This document shows, piece after piece, positions 7,927 to 15,678 of a DNA stretch of 64,000 bases. Within the stretch, counting starts at the first letter, position 1; the number at the start of each line of letters is the position of its first letter. The DNA lies in NCBI RefSeq assembly GCF_004522215.1, contig NZ_SDLR01000004.1, positions 877,277 to 941,276 on the forward strand, read 5' to 3'. The position numbers were made by a program, and so were the translations under genes. Below the pieces are notes generated by a model, which did no database searches, had not been told where the DNA came from, and worked only from the letters and a program-made list of their open reading frames with translations. Origin of the DNA: Ammoniphilus sp. YIM 78166. GTDB lineage: Bacteria > Bacillota > Bacilli > Aneurinibacillales > RAOX-1.

Positions 7927-9438
7927 ATGCTAGATTATATTCTTTCAGCATTCGTGCATATTTTTGAATGGCAGAATCTATTAACGATGTTCTTGGGCGT
8001 AGCCGTCGGTATGATCATCGGGGCCTTACCTGGCCTGAGTGTAACGATGGGTGTAGCCTTGGCCCTGCCGCTTACATTTAGTATGCCACCATCTGCAGCC
8101 ATCCTACTTCTGGTTGGTATCTATTGTGCTGGGACGTACGCAGGTTCCATTTCTGCGATTCTATTAAACAACCCGGGTACCGTGGCTTCTGCGGCAACCG
8201 CTGCCGATGGTTTTCACTTAGCGCAGAAAGGGAAAGCAAGCTTCGCCTTAAACATTTCCATTTATGCTTCCGTAGCCGGTGGGCTGATCAGCGGAATCGT
8301 GTTGCTCTTGATCGCTCCGCAGGTGGCTAAGTTTTCCTTGAAATTTGGTCCTCCTGAGTATTTCTTATTGGCCTTGTTTGGGTTATCCATTATCGCGGGA
8401 GTTAGCGGCAAGTCGATGAGCAAAGGGTTAGTAATGGCCTGTCTGGGGTTGTTGCTGGCGACGGTGGGTCTGGATCCAATCGAAGGCGTGTACCGGTTCA
8501 CCTTTGGCAGTACGTTCTTGCTGTCCGGAATTGATTTGATTCCTGTGTTGATTGGACTGTTTGCCATTGCGGAGATCTTTAATCAAGTCGAGAAGGGTGC
8601 GAAATCCATCTCTGTGAATACGGAGTACAAGAAGGAGAAGTTTGGATTAAAGGAGATCGCTCCTTACAAGAAGACAATATTTAAGTCCAGTATTATCGGG
8701 GTTATCGTTGGAGCCATTCCGGGTACGGGAGGGGCAATTGCTTCTTTTCTAGGCTATAGTGAAGCGCAGCGGACATCAAAAGATCCGGATAGCTATGGAA
8801 AAGGAAATCCCGACGGCGTGGCCGCATCGGAAGCGGCGAATAACGGAGTGACGGGAGCTACTCTCATTCCTATGATGACGCTGGGAATTCCAGGTGACAC
8901 CGTTACGGCGGTATTGCTTGGGGGCCTTTTGATTCAGGGGTTAAATCCTGGTCCTCAATTATTTACGAATTATGGAGAAATCGCTTATACCGTAATGGTT
9001 GGGTTTCTCGTTGTCAATATCATCTTGTTTTTTCAAGCGAAGCTGGCAATTCGCCTTTTTGCTAAGGTTTCTGCGGTTCCGACCTTCATTCTCTTGCCCA
9101 TTGTATTAGGGTTCTGTTTAGTTGGCGCGTTTGCGGTGAACAACAATATGTATTCGGTAGGTATCGCTTTGTTTTTTGGGGTGGTTGGTTACATCCTTCC
9201 TCGCTATGGGTACCCCATCACACCGCTTCTCATCGCGATTATCTTGGGGCCACTAGCGGAGAAATCTCTAATGCAAGCGCTGATTATCTCAAACGGGAGC
9301 TATATGATCTTTTTCACCCGACCGATCTCTTTGGTGTTTATCCTCTTGATTGTGGTTTGTACGGCTTTCACGCTGATGAGAAATTCAAAATCGAAAAAAG
9401 CGAGCATGGGATTAACACCTAATCCCTCCAAAACGTAG
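7927..9438 (+). CDS. tctA: TctA large membrane subunit of the tripartite tricarboxylate transporter
   Basis: A 503-residue protein with about 12 membrane segments and the repeated TctA signatures: GALPGLSVTMGVALALPLTF near residue 35, and the second-half equivalent IVGAIPGTGGAIASFLGYSE near residue 260, plus TLGIPGDTVTAVLLGG. It forms the transport channel with TctB. It starts 22 bases after tctB with GGAAAGGAGG. The length is normal for the family and no motif is missing. Confidence 0.93.
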   Translation: MLDYILSAFVHIFEWQNLLTMFLGVAVGMIIGALPGLSVTMGVALALPLTFSMPPSAAILLLVGIYCAGTYAGSISAILLNNPGTVASAATAADGFHLAQKGKASFALNISIYASVAGGLISGIVLLLIAPQVAKFSLKFGPPEYFLLALFGLSIIAGVSGKSMSKGLVMACLGLLLATVGLDPIEGVYRFTFGSTFLLSGIDLIPVLIGLFAIAEIFNQVEKGAKSISVNTEYKKEKFGLKEIAPYKKTIFKSSIIGVIVGAIPGTGGAIASFLGYSEAQRTSKDPDSYGKGNPDGVAASEAANNGVTGATLIPMMTLGIPGDTVTAVLLGGLLIQGLNPGPQLFTNYGEIAYTVMVGFLVVNIILFFQAKLAIRLFAKVSAVPTFILLPIVLGFCLVGAFAVNNNMYSVGIALFFGVVGYILPRYGYPITPLLIAIILGPLAEKSLMQALIISNGSYMIFFTRPISLVFILLIVVCTAFTLMRNSKSKKASMGLTPNPSKT

Positions 9439-9453
9439 AGCAGGGGGCTAGTT

Positions 9454-10221
9454 ATGAAACTGGAAGGAAAAATTGCCTGTATTACTGGATCCGCACGGGG
9501 ATTGGGGTATGCCATGGCGATCGATATGCTCAAGCAAGGAGCTACGGTCGTGATCAATGATCTCGATGAAGCCTCGGTGGCGACAGCGGTCGAGTCCTTG
9601 CGCGCAGAAGGCTATTCCGTTTATGGTCATGCGGCCAATATTGCTGATAAGGAGCAAGTCGTGACCATGATGGACTTTATTCGAGATAGCTTCGGCCGAC
9701 TCGATATTCTCGTCAACAATGCTGGCGGAGAATTGCGGACACCGAAAAAAATAGAGGACATTATGGAAGAACACTGGGATCTGGTGCTTGGCGTAAATCT
9801 GAAAGGAACGTTCTTGTGTTCACAGGCGGCGCTTCCTCTGATGAAAGTGGCAGGCGGCGGAAGTATCATTAATCTGGCTTCTATTGGGGGAAGAACCGCC
9901 AGTATTGTGACGGGAGTAGCGTATGCTGCAGCGAAAGGCGGCATTATTTCCTTTACCCGGCGACTTGCGAAGGAAATGGGACCTTATCAAATTCGCGTTA
10001 ATGCCATCGCCCCCGGTTTAGTGATCAGCGGAGAACGACTGCAGGAAACTTGGAACAAGATGGATGAGACCGAGCAAACGTCGGTGCTGGACGATATCCC
10101 TTTGAGAAGATTGGGAACGCTGGAGGACCAAGCAAAAGTAGTCACTTTCCTAGCGTCTGAGGATTCGAAGTACATGACAGGTACGGTATTGGATGTTAAT
10201 GGCGGGCGGTTCATGGGGTAG
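9454..10221 (+). CDS. Short-chain dehydrogenase/reductase (SDR)
   Basis: A 255-residue classical SDR that oxidises or reduces an alcohol/ketone with NAD(P). The coenzyme motif is TGSARGLG (residues 9-16), the structural motif NNAGG lies near residue 89, and the catalytic Tyr157-x3-Lys161 sits in YAAAKGG. An acidic residue (NDLDE, about 38) after the second beta strand favours NAD. The gene follows tctA by 15 bases behind CAGGGGG, and closes the FAH-TTT operon. Its substrate is presumably an intermediate of the imported acid (inference). Confidence 0.88.
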   Translation: MKLEGKIACITGSARGLGYAMAIDMLKQGATVVINDLDEASVATAVESLRAEGYSVYGHAANIADKEQVVTMMDFIRDSFGRLDILVNNAGGELRTPKKIEDIMEEHWDLVLGVNLKGTFLCSQAALPLMKVAGGGSIINLASIGGRTASIVTGVAYAAAKGGIISFTRRLAKEMGPYQIRVNAIAPGLVISGERLQETWNKMDETEQTSVLDDIPLRRLGTLEDQAKVVTFLASEDSKYMTGTVLDVNGGRFMG

Positions 10222-10235
10222 TCAAAAGTTGGCTA

Positions 10236-10264
10236 TTGAATTTCTCAGTATCTGATTATATAAT
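10236..10264 (+). promoter_or_regulatory. Sigma-A promoter upstream of the DUF3870 gene
   Basis: TTGAAT (10236-10241), a 17-base spacer and a perfect TATAAT (10259-10264). A very AT-rich stretch with GTATATAATATATTG follows at the expected transcription start and could be an operator. Confidence 0.75.
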
Positions 10265-10303
10265 ATTTTGTATATAATATATTGTCAGACTGAGGAGAGC
10301 CAA

Positions 10304-10627
10304 ATGAAAACTCAAGACACCATATTGGTCACGGGTTTTGCGCAAGTTCCGAAAGGGACAACACTTTATGAAATATATAAAACGATGGCCGTTGCGATGG
10401 TCATTAATCTCAAGACCGAAGTGATTGAAGATGCGGAATTTACCTGTACCACCGACCTCATGAACTACTATTTGAGTGATTTAGTGAAGGGTTATGATCT
10501 GAAGCAGGGCATCAATCCTCTCTTAGATACCGTGAAGAAGCATTGCATTATTCCTTCGCAGGGGGCCTTGGTTCAGGCGTTGCGATCCGCGTGGGATCGC
10601 TATCAGGAATCCAAACCGAATCGATAA
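10304..10627 (+). CDS. DUF3870 domain protein
   Basis: A 107-residue cytosolic protein resembling the DUF3870 family, with an early TILVTGFAQVPKGTTLYE motif and a later cysteine-containing FTCTTDLMNYYLSDLVKGYDL region. No catalytic function is known to me for this family; relatives occur beside organic-acid operons. I chose ATG 10304, preceded by GAGGAGAG, instead of an upstream alternative start inside the promoter's AT-rich stretch. It has its own promoter, and its stop codon lies only about 20 bases before copy 3 of the shared leader RNA, so that leader may be transcribed from here. Confidence 0.65.
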   Translation: MKTQDTILVTGFAQVPKGTTLYEIYKTMAVAMVINLKTEVIEDAEFTCTTDLMNYYLSDLVKGYDLKQGINPLLDTVKKHCIIPSQGALVQALRSAWDRYQESKPNR

Positions 10628-10640
10628 TAACTTACATGAC

Positions 10641-10740
10641 AACTGGTTATCTATGGGGGTAGAGCTGCTAAACTCTATCTCAAACGAAGTAGATAAGACC
10701 CAGTAACAAGAGTGAAGGCTCTTTGTTGCTGGGTTTTTTG
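10641..10740 (+). promoter_or_regulatory. Structured leader RNA, copy 3 of a shared motif, with terminator
   Basis: P1 pairs TTATCTA (10647-10653) with TAGATAA (10690-10696). P2 pairs GGGGTAGAG (10656-10664) with CTCTATCTC (10673-10681) around an eight-base loop. P1 can extend: ACTGG (10642-10646) pairs with CCAGT (10700-10704), which is part of the 5' terminator arm. The terminator pairs ACCCAG (10698-10703) with CTGGGT (10729-10734) over an inner stem, then six T to 10739. It ends about 30 bases before the ATG at 10769. No strong promoter lies between the DUF3870 stop codon and P1, so this copy may act inside a longer transcript. Confidence 0.7.
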
Positions 10741-10768
10741 TTTTATTTAAAGAAAGGGAGTGGGGATG

Positions 10769-11755
10769 ATGAAGGCGGTATTAGTGGAAGAAGGGACCAG
10801 CCAGCTGTATATCGGCCAGGCGGAAGATCCGGTTCCCGGGGAAGAGGATCTGCTCGTATCCGTAGAAGCGACCGCGTTGAACCGGGCGGACTTGTTGCAA
10901 AGAAGAGGAAAGTATCCTCCTCCTGCTGGCGCTTCCACCATTCTTGGTTTAGAAATGGCAGGAATCGTTGAGAAGGTAGGCAGCAACGTGACCCGTTGGA
11001 AGGTGGGAGATCGTGTGTGTGCGTTGCTTCCGGGAGGAGGCTATGCGCAGAAGGTGGTCATCCCCGCAGGCATGGCGATTTCTATTCCCGATGATTTTTC
11101 CTTCGAGCAAGCCTCGGCCATTCCGGAAGCCTTTCTAACCGCGTATTTGAATTTGGTGGTGTTGGGCAGGGTGTCTCCTGGAGACTATGTCTTGATTCAT
11201 GCCGCGGCAAGCGGGGTAGGAACGGCCGCCATTCAGCTGGTTAAGGAGATGGGAGCTATTCCGATCGCAACGGCTGGCTCGAAGGAAAAATTACAGGTTT
11301 GCCAACGTCTCGGCGCTGAGCATGTCATTGATTACAAGGAAGAAGATTTTTCTCAAAAGGTTGCTGAGATCTCGGGTGGCAAAGGGGTCCAGGTGATCCT
11401 CGATCCCGTCGGCGCCTCCTATTGGGAGAAGAATCTGCAATCCATTGGAGTGGACGGCAGATGGCTAGTGATTGGCGGCATGGGCGGCTATCAACTGGAG
11501 CAAGTGAACCTGCAGCTGCTCATGAGAAAACGTATCCACCTGATCGGGTCAACCTTACGATCCCGTACCGAACCAAACAAAATGGAATTGACTCAGGCTT
11601 TCCTGAGCTTCGCCGAAGAGCGGTTTAAAAGCGATAAGATCGTCCCTGTCATTGACCGGGTCTTCCCTTGGGCACAAGCCATGGAAGCCCATGAATATAT
11701 GGAGCAAAACAAAAATATCGGAAAAGTGGTCTTACGCATCGACCAAAACCTGTAA
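10769..11755 (+). CDS. Zinc-type alcohol dehydrogenase-like NAD(P)H:quinone oxidoreductase
   Basis: A 328-residue MDR-superfamily protein of the PIG3/QOR branch. The NADPH-binding motif AAASGVGTAAIQLV lies near residue 150, and the N-terminal GroES-like domain holds ALNRADLLQRRGKYPPP, the family signature for quinone or enone reductases. The catalytic zinc ligands of true alcohol dehydrogenases are absent. ATG 10769 is chosen over ATG 10766 and GTG 10760 because AAAGGGAG lies eight bases upstream. It is first of a four-gene operon (to 14281) controlled by the leader terminator. Confidence 0.82.
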   Translation: MKAVLVEEGTSQLYIGQAEDPVPGEEDLLVSVEATALNRADLLQRRGKYPPPAGASTILGLEMAGIVEKVGSNVTRWKVGDRVCALLPGGGYAQKVVIPAGMAISIPDDFSFEQASAIPEAFLTAYLNLVVLGRVSPGDYVLIHAAASGVGTAAIQLVKEMGAIPIATAGSKEKLQVCQRLGAEHVIDYKEEDFSQKVAEISGGKGVQVILDPVGASYWEKNLQSIGVDGRWLVIGGMGGYQLEQVNLQLLMRKRIHLIGSTLRSRTEPNKMELTQAFLSFAEERFKSDKIVPVIDRVFPWAQAMEAHEYMEQNKNIGKVVLRIDQNL

Positions 11756-11768
11756 GGAGGAAAGTGAA

Positions 11769-12860
11769 ATGACGACTGAATTAGACAACCGCTTGGAAAC
11801 CAACCGCAAAAAAGGACAGCCGACAGGCCTTATCGATACCGACGTGCATCACGAAATTCGTTCTCTGAAGGATCTATTACCTTATTTGCCTGATCAATGG
11901 AAAAGATACATCTCTGAATATGGGTGGGTGCCTGAAAGATCCATTCCGTTTAACCAGATCCGAAAAGAAACCAAATACCGCATGGATACTCGTCCGGAAG
12001 ATGGCTCGACTCCTGGTTCTAGCTATGAACTGATGAAAGAGCAGCTGTTGGATGAGCACAACATGACTTACGCGGTATTGACGGGTTGGTTTTATGAAGC
12101 AACGATGTGCAATGGATGGTATGAATTTGCTGCAGCTCGGGCATCCGCGTATAACGATTATACCGTTGAGCACTGGCTAGCTAAGGATAAGCGTCTATTA
12201 GGCTCCATCACGATTCCACGGGATCCGGTTGCCGCGGTTCGTGAAATTGATCGCATGGCTGCCCATCCGCAAATGAAGCAAGTGATGCTTCCAATCGGGG
12301 ATTTTGCTTGGGGGGATCCGTACTACCATCCGATCTTTGAAGCGGCGAACCGCCACGGATTGCCGATCGGCATGCATTTATCAGCTACGATTACCGCTCA
12401 GGGCGGCGATTTCTTGAGATACTATGTGGCTTGGCGCTCCTTGCATCCACAAGCCTATATGACCCAAACGATCAGCTTGATCACCAACGGCGTATTCGAT
12501 AAATTCCCTGACCTGAAGGTCGCTTTAGTCGAAGGAGGGTTCGAATGGGTTCCGTTCATGATGCACCGCATGGATTCCGCTTATAAGGGACTTCGTCAGG
12601 AAACCCCTTGGGTCAAGCGGATGCCAAGCGATTATTTCCGCGATAATCTGCGTTTTACCACTCAGCCGTGGGACGATCTGACGGCCAAAGAGTTCATGAA
12701 TATCGTTGACATGATGGGCTCCGATGAGATGATCATGTACGCTTCCGATTATCCTCATTGGGACTTCGATCCGCCAGAGCGTACCTTACCTCATGGAACA
12801 CCAGACAGCGTGCGACAAAAGATCATGTTTGACAATGCTAAGAATTTCTACCAGCTATAA
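11769..12860 (+). CDS. Amidohydrolase_2 family metal-dependent hydrolase or decarboxylase
   Basis: A 363-residue TIM-barrel protein of the Amidohydrolase_2 group, which includes ACMSD-type decarboxylases and lactone hydrolases of aromatic catabolism. Metal-binding candidates are DTDVHHE at the first strand (about residue 23), the GMHLSA His (about 202), and YASDYPHWDFD near the C-terminus (Asp about 325). The start is ATG 11769 behind AAGGAGG. It lies between a quinone-oxidoreductase-like gene and a Rieske ferredoxin, which suggests ring or carboxyl chemistry on an aromatic-derived acid; the exact reaction is unknown. Confidence 0.75.
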   Translation: MTTELDNRLETNRKKGQPTGLIDTDVHHEIRSLKDLLPYLPDQWKRYISEYGWVPERSIPFNQIRKETKYRMDTRPEDGSTPGSSYELMKEQLLDEHNMTYAVLTGWFYEATMCNGWYEFAAARASAYNDYTVEHWLAKDKRLLGSITIPRDPVAAVREIDRMAAHPQMKQVMLPIGDFAWGDPYYHPIFEAANRHGLPIGMHLSATITAQGGDFLRYYVAWRSLHPQAYMTQTISLITNGVFDKFPDLKVALVEGGFEWVPFMMHRMDSAYKGLRQETPWVKRMPSDYFRDNLRFTTQPWDDLTAKEFMNIVDMMGSDEMIMYASDYPHWDFDPPERTLPHGTPDSVRQKIMFDNAKNFYQL

Positions 12861-12872
12861 GGAGTGGAGGAC

Positions 12873-13226
12873 ATGAAACACTTGATCTGCAACTACGAGG
12901 AATTAAAGCAAGAAGGAAAAAAAGCCGTTTCCATTGACCGAAAGCCGATTGTAGTCGTTCATTCCCAGAGCGGCGAGGTCTATGCGCTCCGCGATGTGTG
13001 CCCGCATAAGGGCCCATGTCTGTCGGCAGGCATGATGGATAAAAACTGTAGCAGTAATGAGGTAGGCGAATACATTTTTGAACAAGAAAAGGAAGTCCTG
13101 CGATGCCCTTGGCATAGCTGGGAATTTGATATTAAGACCGGCCGATCGCTGTTTGACCCGGAAAAGGTCAAGGTGAAAACGTATGAAGTTACGATCGAAG
13201 ATAACCAAGTTTTTGTAGAAGTCTAA
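12873..13226 (+). CDS. Rieske [2Fe-2S] ferredoxin
   Basis: A 117-residue stand-alone Rieske protein. The cluster ligands are present: CPHKGP (Cys and His, about residues 44-46) and CPWHSWEFD (Cys and His, about 79-82). The insert between the two ligand pairs is longer than usual. It likely shuttles electrons to an oxygenase or reductase; no terminal oxygenase alpha subunit lies nearby, which is odd. ATG 12873 fits AAGGAGTGG; an upstream GTG at 12864 is less likely. It is co-transcribed with the amidohydrolase. Confidence 0.85.
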   Translation: MKHLICNYEELKQEGKKAVSIDRKPIVVVHSQSGEVYALRDVCPHKGPCLSAGMMDKNCSSNEVGEYIFEQEKEVLRCPWHSWEFDIKTGRSLFDPEKVKVKTYEVTIEDNQVFVEV

Positions 13227-13240
13227 AGGAGCGAAAAAAC

Positions 13241-14281
13241 ATGGACATCAATACCACCCAACTAGCTGAGTTTTCCAACCGCTGTCTGATGAAGGCCGGT
13301 GTGCCGGAGCAAGAAGCACAAATCATTACGGAAACCATGATTGAGGCCGATGCACGAGGCATCCACAGTCATGGCCTGATGAGACTGCCGATCTACATTC
13401 AACGCATTCAAAAGGAATACATCCGACGTGTGGCCAACGTGATCGTTGAAAAAGACCATCAGGCGATCGCTGTCTATGATGGTGATTTCTCCGCTGGTCA
13501 AGTCGTGGCCACCCAAGCTATGGAGAAGGCCATGGAAAAAGCCGCTGAATACGGAATCGGCGCAGTCACGGTGAAAAACAGTAACCACTTCGGCATCGCC
13601 GCTCATTACGCGCTCATGGCCAGCAAGCGGAACATGATCGGTATCGTAATGAGCAACACCGCACCGTTAATGCCTCCGGTAGGCGGAGCGGAAAAGGTAT
13701 TAGGCAATAATCCACTAGCCATTGCCGCTCCAACGAATAATAAGTATCCTTTGTTATTGGACATGGCACTGAGTAATGTGGCTTTGGGCAAAATCTTGTT
13801 TGCGAAGACGAAAGGAACCTCTATTCCCGAAGGCTGGGGAGTTGATAAGGAAGGAAAGCCGACTACCGATCCTTCGGCCGTGTTGAATGGCGGGTTTATC
13901 TTACCGATGGGGGGACCAAAGGGATTTGGCCTTGCCTTGATGATCGAAATGCTGACCGGCGTGTTGTCCGGCGGTGAGTTCTCCAAAATGATCCCATCCA
14001 TGTATGACCTGACCCAAAAGCAGTCGATCGGCCACTTCATGCTAGCTATTGACATCGCTTCCTTCATGGACGTCGATCGCTTCAAGCTAATGGCAACCGT
14101 CCTTTCCTCCTATGTGAAAGAGGCGGTGAAGGCTAGTGGGGTCGAAGAACTCTATCTTCCGGGAGAGATCGAGTTTTCGATCGAGGAGAAACGCCTGCAA
14201 AACGGCATTCCAATCAGTGAGAGTGTGTTAGATGAGTTGAAGCAACTGGCGGAGACGCTGGGGGTTCCGGTGTTGGAGTAG
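13241..14281 (+). CDS. Ldh-family (malate/L-lactate/sulfolactate-type) NAD(P)-dependent dehydrogenase
   Basis: A 346-residue member of the family that is unrelated to classical lactate dehydrogenase and includes malate, ureidoglycolate, L-sulfolactate and 2,3-diketogulonate dehydrogenases. Visible motifs are DARGIHSHGLMRLPIY near residue 30 (catalytic His region), VKNSNHFGIAAHYALMA near residue 115 and the PMGGPKGFGLALMIEML nucleotide-binding stretch near residue 225. Its substrate is therefore a 2-hydroxyacid. It closes the operon that begins at 10769. Confidence 0.87.
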   Translation: MDINTTQLAEFSNRCLMKAGVPEQEAQIITETMIEADARGIHSHGLMRLPIYIQRIQKEYIRRVANVIVEKDHQAIAVYDGDFSAGQVVATQAMEKAMEKAAEYGIGAVTVKNSNHFGIAAHYALMASKRNMIGIVMSNTAPLMPPVGGAEKVLGNNPLAIAAPTNNKYPLLLDMALSNVALGKILFAKTKGTSIPEGWGVDKEGKPTTDPSAVLNGGFILPMGGPKGFGLALMIEMLTGVLSGGEFSKMIPSMYDLTQKQSIGHFMLAIDIASFMDVDRFKLMATVLSSYVKEAVKASGVEELYLPGEIEFSIEEKRLQNGIPISESVLDELKQLAETLGVPVLE

Positions 14282-14314
14282 GGAAAACGGGTACCGTGAT
14301 AATCTCGACAGACT

Positions 14315-14343
14315 GAAGCTTCCCATGTAGGTGGGAAGCTTTT
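14315..14343 (+). terminator. Terminator-like hairpin after the Ldh-family gene
   Basis: AAGCTTCCCA (14316-14325) pairs perfectly with TGGGAAGCTT (14332-14341) around a six-base loop. Only four consecutive T follow the fold, so termination may be partial. Confidence 0.6.
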
Positions 14344-14380
14344 GGTTTGAACTTGATTTTTCAAACTTCTCCGATAGTTC

Positions 14381-14409
14381 TTTACAACCACAGGCGGACG
14401 ATATATAAT
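14381..14409 (+). promoter_or_regulatory. Sigma-A promoter of the frl operon
   Basis: TTTACA (14381-14386), a 17-base spacer and TATAAT (14404-14409). The leader to the first gene is about 240 bases and has no open frame of note. The first ACGTC box begins about 18 bases after the -10 box, a repressor-like position. Confidence 0.65.
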
Positions 14410-14427
14410 TGAGAAAAGTTAGATTAT

Positions 14428-14586
14428 AACGTCGTATGACGACATGGGGAGTCGGGCGGAAAGTACAGGGGGATCTTGGAATGGTCTTTATTTTTTCTAT
14501 CCTATATAACGTAATATGACGTGTTATCAAAACAACGCGATCCTAACCAACTTATTCACTTTCTATATGACGTCACATGACGACAT
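14428..14586 (+). promoter_or_regulatory. Three ACGTC/TATGACG operator-like boxes before the frl operon
   Basis: Box 1 AACGTCGTATGACGACAT (14428-14445), box 2 AACGTAATATGACGTGTT (14508-14525) and box 3 GACGTCACATGACGACAT (14569-14586). Boxes 1 and 3 are near-palindromes centred on TATG or CATG. They are the main content of the 375-base gene-free stretch before 14657. The GntR/UTRA regulator at the end of the operon is the natural candidate to bind them, which is inference. Confidence 0.6.
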
Positions 14587-14656
14587 ATAAATGTCCAGGA
14601 GGTGAACCTAGGTTTTTGGTTCAAGCTACTCATCCAAACAAGAAAGGAAGTTTGTT

Positions 14657-15652
14657 ATGGTAAATGAAATCGTTTTAAGTCAAGGTGTTCAGGAAGTTTT
14701 AGATGAGGTTAAAAAAAGATCGATTAACAATATTTTCTTTATTGCATGCGGAGGATCGCTTGCAGTGATGGTTCCGAATAAGTATTTTATCGATCGGGAA
14801 GCGGATCGTGTAGCTGCTCACTATTACAATGCAGCCGAGGTTGTTCAGTTGAACCCAAGAACCTTAAATGAACATTCTGTCGTGATTTTGCTATCCTTAA
14901 CAGGGACAACGCCGGAAACGACGTCAGCAGCGGAGTTTGCGAGAAGCAAAGGGGCTTTAACGGTAGCTTTGACGTGTGACACTCAATCGCCGCTGGGCCT
15001 AGCGGCCGAGTTTGCCGTAGGATATGAGAATGCGTTTGATGGGAAGCCGATTAATCCGTTCAACGGGAATTTCTCCATTATGTATCAGTTGGGTGCAGGG
15101 GTGTTGGATGTGGTGGAAGGCAAGAATATCCTTCCCAAGCTCTTGAAGAGCTTAGAGAATCTAGCGAAAGCGATTGACCAAGCCAAAGCCCAATATGACG
15201 AAACGTTCCAGCGCGTGGCGAAGGAGTGGAAGGACGAAAAAGTCATCTATACGCTAGCCAGCGGGGCCAATTATGGACCAGCCTATTCCCATGCGATATG
15301 CAATCTAATGGAAATGCAATGGATTCACTCGCACGCGATTCACGCGGGAGAATTCTTCCACGGGCCGTTTGAGATTGTGGATAAAGAAACACCTTTCGTC
15401 CTCTTGATGGGATTGGATGAAACTCGACCGTTGGAAGAGAGAGCGCTTGATTTCTTGAATCGTTTTGGGGAGAAAACGCTGGTGGTGGATGCGAAGGATA
15501 TTCAATTAGAAGGCATCGAAGACAGTGTGAAGGGCTACATCGTGCCGATCCTGTTCAATAACTTGATGTGGCAGTTCGTCAGCCATATCGCGGAGCTCCG
15601 TCAGCACCCATTATTTACAGCTAGAAGATACATGAAAAAAGTTCAATATTAA
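14657..15652 (+). CDS. frlB: Fructosamine-6-phosphate deglycase, FrlB-like
   Basis: A 331-residue protein with two SIS (sugar isomerase) domains and no glutaminase domain, the layout of FrlB. The first SIS domain holds IACGGSLAVMVPNKYFI and LLSLTGTTPETTSAAEF; the second holds YTLASGANYGPAYSHAIC. FrlB cleaves fructosamine-6-phosphates such as 6-phospho-fructoselysine to glucose-6-phosphate and the free amine. The gene is followed by ABC importer genes, a PfkB kinase and an FrlC-like epimerase, the set expected for Amadori-compound use. The specific amine cannot be deduced. Confidence 0.85.
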   Translation: MVNEIVLSQGVQEVLDEVKKRSINNIFFIACGGSLAVMVPNKYFIDREADRVAAHYYNAAEVVQLNPRTLNEHSVVILLSLTGTTPETTSAAEFARSKGALTVALTCDTQSPLGLAAEFAVGYENAFDGKPINPFNGNFSIMYQLGAGVLDVVEGKNILPKLLKSLENLAKAIDQAKAQYDETFQRVAKEWKDEKVIYTLASGANYGPAYSHAICNLMEMQWIHSHAIHAGEFFHGPFEIVDKETPFVLLMGLDETRPLEERALDFLNRFGEKTLVVDAKDIQLEGIEDSVKGYIVPILFNNLMWQFVSHIAELRQHPLFTARRYMKKVQY

Positions 15653-15678
15653 ACAAAGGATAAGGGGGATTGTATTTT

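Noticed and set aside
11769..14281. Rieske dioxygenase system
   Set aside because: Only a stand-alone Rieske ferredoxin is present; no oxygenase alpha or beta subunit or dedicated reductase is found nearby.
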